From positions 3,130 to 9,826 of the forward strand of contig PACG01000102.1 in assembly GCA_002699335.1 (NCBI GenBank): a stretch of DNA of 6,697 bases, in the 5' to 3' direction. Under the pieces are notes generated by a model. That model was not told the DNA's origin. It did no database searches and was given only the letters and a program-made list of their open reading frames with translations. This document shows, piece by piece, positions 5,575 through 6,697 of the stretch (positions are counted from its first letter, which is position 1; each line of letters starts with the position of its first letter). This DNA is from Candidatus Poribacteria bacterium (lineage in GTDB: Bacteria > Poribacteria > WGA-4E > UBA9662). The position numbers and the translations under genes were made by a program.

Positions 5575-6644
5575 AACCGAGTGTAATCAGCCGGGGCGGC
5601 ATACCCATCGAAATTGATTGGTTTGAGCGCTGCGCTCTGCATTACGGTGAGTCAATGCTTCAGGTCCAAATCGATGTCAGCGGCGGAATGTTGTCCGTCA
5701 TGACGGATACACATGCCCGGGTCTGCCTACTTATTTTCGCCAGCACATGTCCTGGAGGAGCGTTAACGGCCTAACGCTACGCCCAACTAAAGCATCAAAT
5801 CTTGTCCCGATTGGAAAGTTGTTTGCCGTTTGATGGTGTCCTGTTGCCACTGCATGGTGCAGCCGCTGTGCTGAAGGAGTACTCGATTTAGAAGGAGATC
5901 TCATTTGGTCTGTGCGGTAGATTGTAGGTACGTCTGTCCCGACCATAGTTACTTTAGACCTTCACCTCACGTGACCCAGCAGATGGTTCAATACAGCGTG
6001 CCATTTTGCTTGGGAAACCTATCCACATCGAGATGTCTTCCAAACTGGGAGGCGTGCTACCGAACTAATGTAGCAAATTTGGCGTCACGATCTTCGCCTA
6101 TCAAATTGATAATGGCTAAAGTTCCCATTGTAACCAGCGCGGTTCTGGCTTCCACCGAAGGAAACGGACCTTTCGCCAGATTGATGCGAAAAACCAAAAA
6201 GCTAGAACAAAATCCAGCGGTGTTTCGAGTAGCTTATTTCTGGTACACCCACCCATACCTGGATCAAGCAGAAATGGGCAGCGGTGTATTGGTAGTGACG
6301 AACGGTAACCTCTGCGAGCCAAACAATTTGTCACCGAACTAGCAAATGACTACTGGGAATGTCGGTTTGATTTTGAACCCCACCCTTATTCTCCAATAGA
6401 GGCGATAGATATAGGCCAAGGCCTGACGGAAGGCCCCATCCTGATGATAGGAACGGCAGATTGCTGTGGGGGAGGGGCAGCTGGCGATAGTGCTACCACC
6501 TTAAGTGCATTAATAGAGAAAGCACCCGATCAACCATCGGTAGCTTCCGTCGTCGATCCACAGATAGCCAAAATATGTCATCAAGGGAGGTTGGGGGCGA
6601 ATGTTAAGCTTGAACTCGGCCACAAACAAGACCCACAGCGCTAA
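5575..6644 (+). pseudogene. MlrC-like M81 family metallopeptidase (microcystin LR degradation protein family), frameshifted
   Basis: Almost the whole family can be followed. From about 5600 one frame gives YGESMLQVQ, GGMLSVM, LLIFASTCPGGALTA, a TAA at 5772-5774, YAQLKHQILSRLESCLPFDG and VLLPLHGAAAV. Single-base losses near 5870, 5970, 5996 and 6008 then link AEGVLDLEGDLIW (TAG at 5918), PTIVTLDLH, VTQQMVQYS and WETYPHRDVFQTGRRATELM. Further losses near 6071 and 6312 link MAKVPIVTSAVLASTEGNGP, THPYLDQAEMGSGVLVVTNG, FVTELANDYWECRFDFEPHP, GTADCCGGGAAGDSATTL and NVKLELGHKQDPQR, ending TAA 6642-6644. The zinc-ligand segments LDLH and YPHxD survive; the N-terminal HET..F Glu motif is eroded. M81 enzymes hydrolyse amide bonds of small or linearised peptides. 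The usual final domain after the LGHKxDP segment is missing, so it is also truncated at the 3' end. Confidence 0.9.
6318..6644 (+). other. Longest open piece of the M81 remnant
   Basis: This 108-codon frame, from AKQFVTELANDYW to LGHKQDPQR, is uninterrupted and carries the highly conserved TADCCGGGAAGDS glycine loop. An ATG at 6444 lies within it but has no ribosome-binding site. It should be read as the C-terminal part of the broken M81 gene, not as an independent small protein. Confidence 0.7.
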
Positions 6645-6697
6645 TAATTTTCTGTCCGTCTAGCGCCACAATAGGCATATTGAAACCCTAATATCTT
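6645..6697. other. Tail of window, no feature seen
   Basis: After the TAA of the M81 remnant, which is followed directly by a second TAA, no frame continues the family's final domain. No hairpin with a T-run is seen before the window ends. Confidence 0.4.

Noticed and set aside
5625..5637. GAGCGC/GCGCTC inverted repeat with a one-base spacer
   Set aside because: Within the M81 remnant; the loop is too short for a hairpin and no second copy was found.
5694..5707. Perfect 14-base palindrome TCCGTCATGACGGA
   Set aside because: It lies inside the coding-derived M81 remnant and follows its reading frame, so it is most simply chance rather than an operator.
1052..6644. Frame changes explained as uncorrected long-read errors
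   Set aside because: Homopolymer-shortening deletions do fit such errors, but two frames totalling about 990 bases are clean, and the broken genes also carry in-frame stop substitutions and lost catalytic residues. Not excluded; polishing would settle it.
1..6697. CRISPR array, insertion sequence, tRNA or rRNA
   Set aside because: No regularly spaced direct repeats, transposase-like frame, terminal inverted repeats, tRNA cloverleaf or rRNA motifs were seen. The hairpins at 2846-2900 were tried as a tRNA and do not fit arm lengths or the T-loop.

Overview
The window looks like an eroding stretch of a bacterial chromosome. Only two genes read cleanly: a mandelate-racemase-type enolase-superfamily enzyme cut by the left edge (1-512, minus), and a ZapA-like cell-division protein with a ParB-like N-terminal tail (2995-3477, plus). 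Between and after them lie at least five recognisable but broken plus-strand genes, each needing several frame changes to read. The mix of families (LamG lectin, DUF5916/CBM9-like protein, Gfo/Idh/MocA oxidoreductase, MlrC/M81 peptidase, enolase-superfamily enzyme) and the signal peptide and tail of the LamG protein resemble genomes such as Candidatus Poribacteria or related carbohydrate-degrading symbiont lineages. That placement is inference from remembered protein style, not a search result.

Layout. 1-512: enolase-superfamily N-terminal half, with a good sigma70-type promoter at 635-663. 664-1050: no gene seen. 1052-1430: remnant of a glycoside-hydrolase-like N-terminal domain. 1600-1842: unassigned coding-like remnant. 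1854-2638: LamG/concanavalin-like secreted protein pseudogene. 2639-2933: hairpin-rich intergenic stretch. 2934-2994: -10 box and leader. 2995-3477: zapA-like gene. 3560-4042: CBM9/DUF5916 remnant, followed by an open but unassigned tail to 4417. 4448-4570: a nested and crossing inverted-repeat element that could fold as a pseudoknot or a switch. 4571-4849: nothing firm. 4850-5496: Gfo/Idh/MocA oxidoreductase remnant. 5575-6644: MlrC/M81 peptidase remnant. 6645-6697: no feature seen.

How the genes fit together. The lost genes suggest a former programme of binding and breaking down polysaccharides and small modified molecules: secreted lectin, glycoside-hydrolase-like protein, sugar oxidoreductase, amidohydrolase-like M81 enzyme. 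The division gene, which should be under strong selection, has no interruption. The inferred frame changes in the five assigned remnants (about 18) all move in the direction expected of small deletions, which points to deletion-biased decay. No rRNA, tRNA, insertion sequence or CRISPR array was seen.
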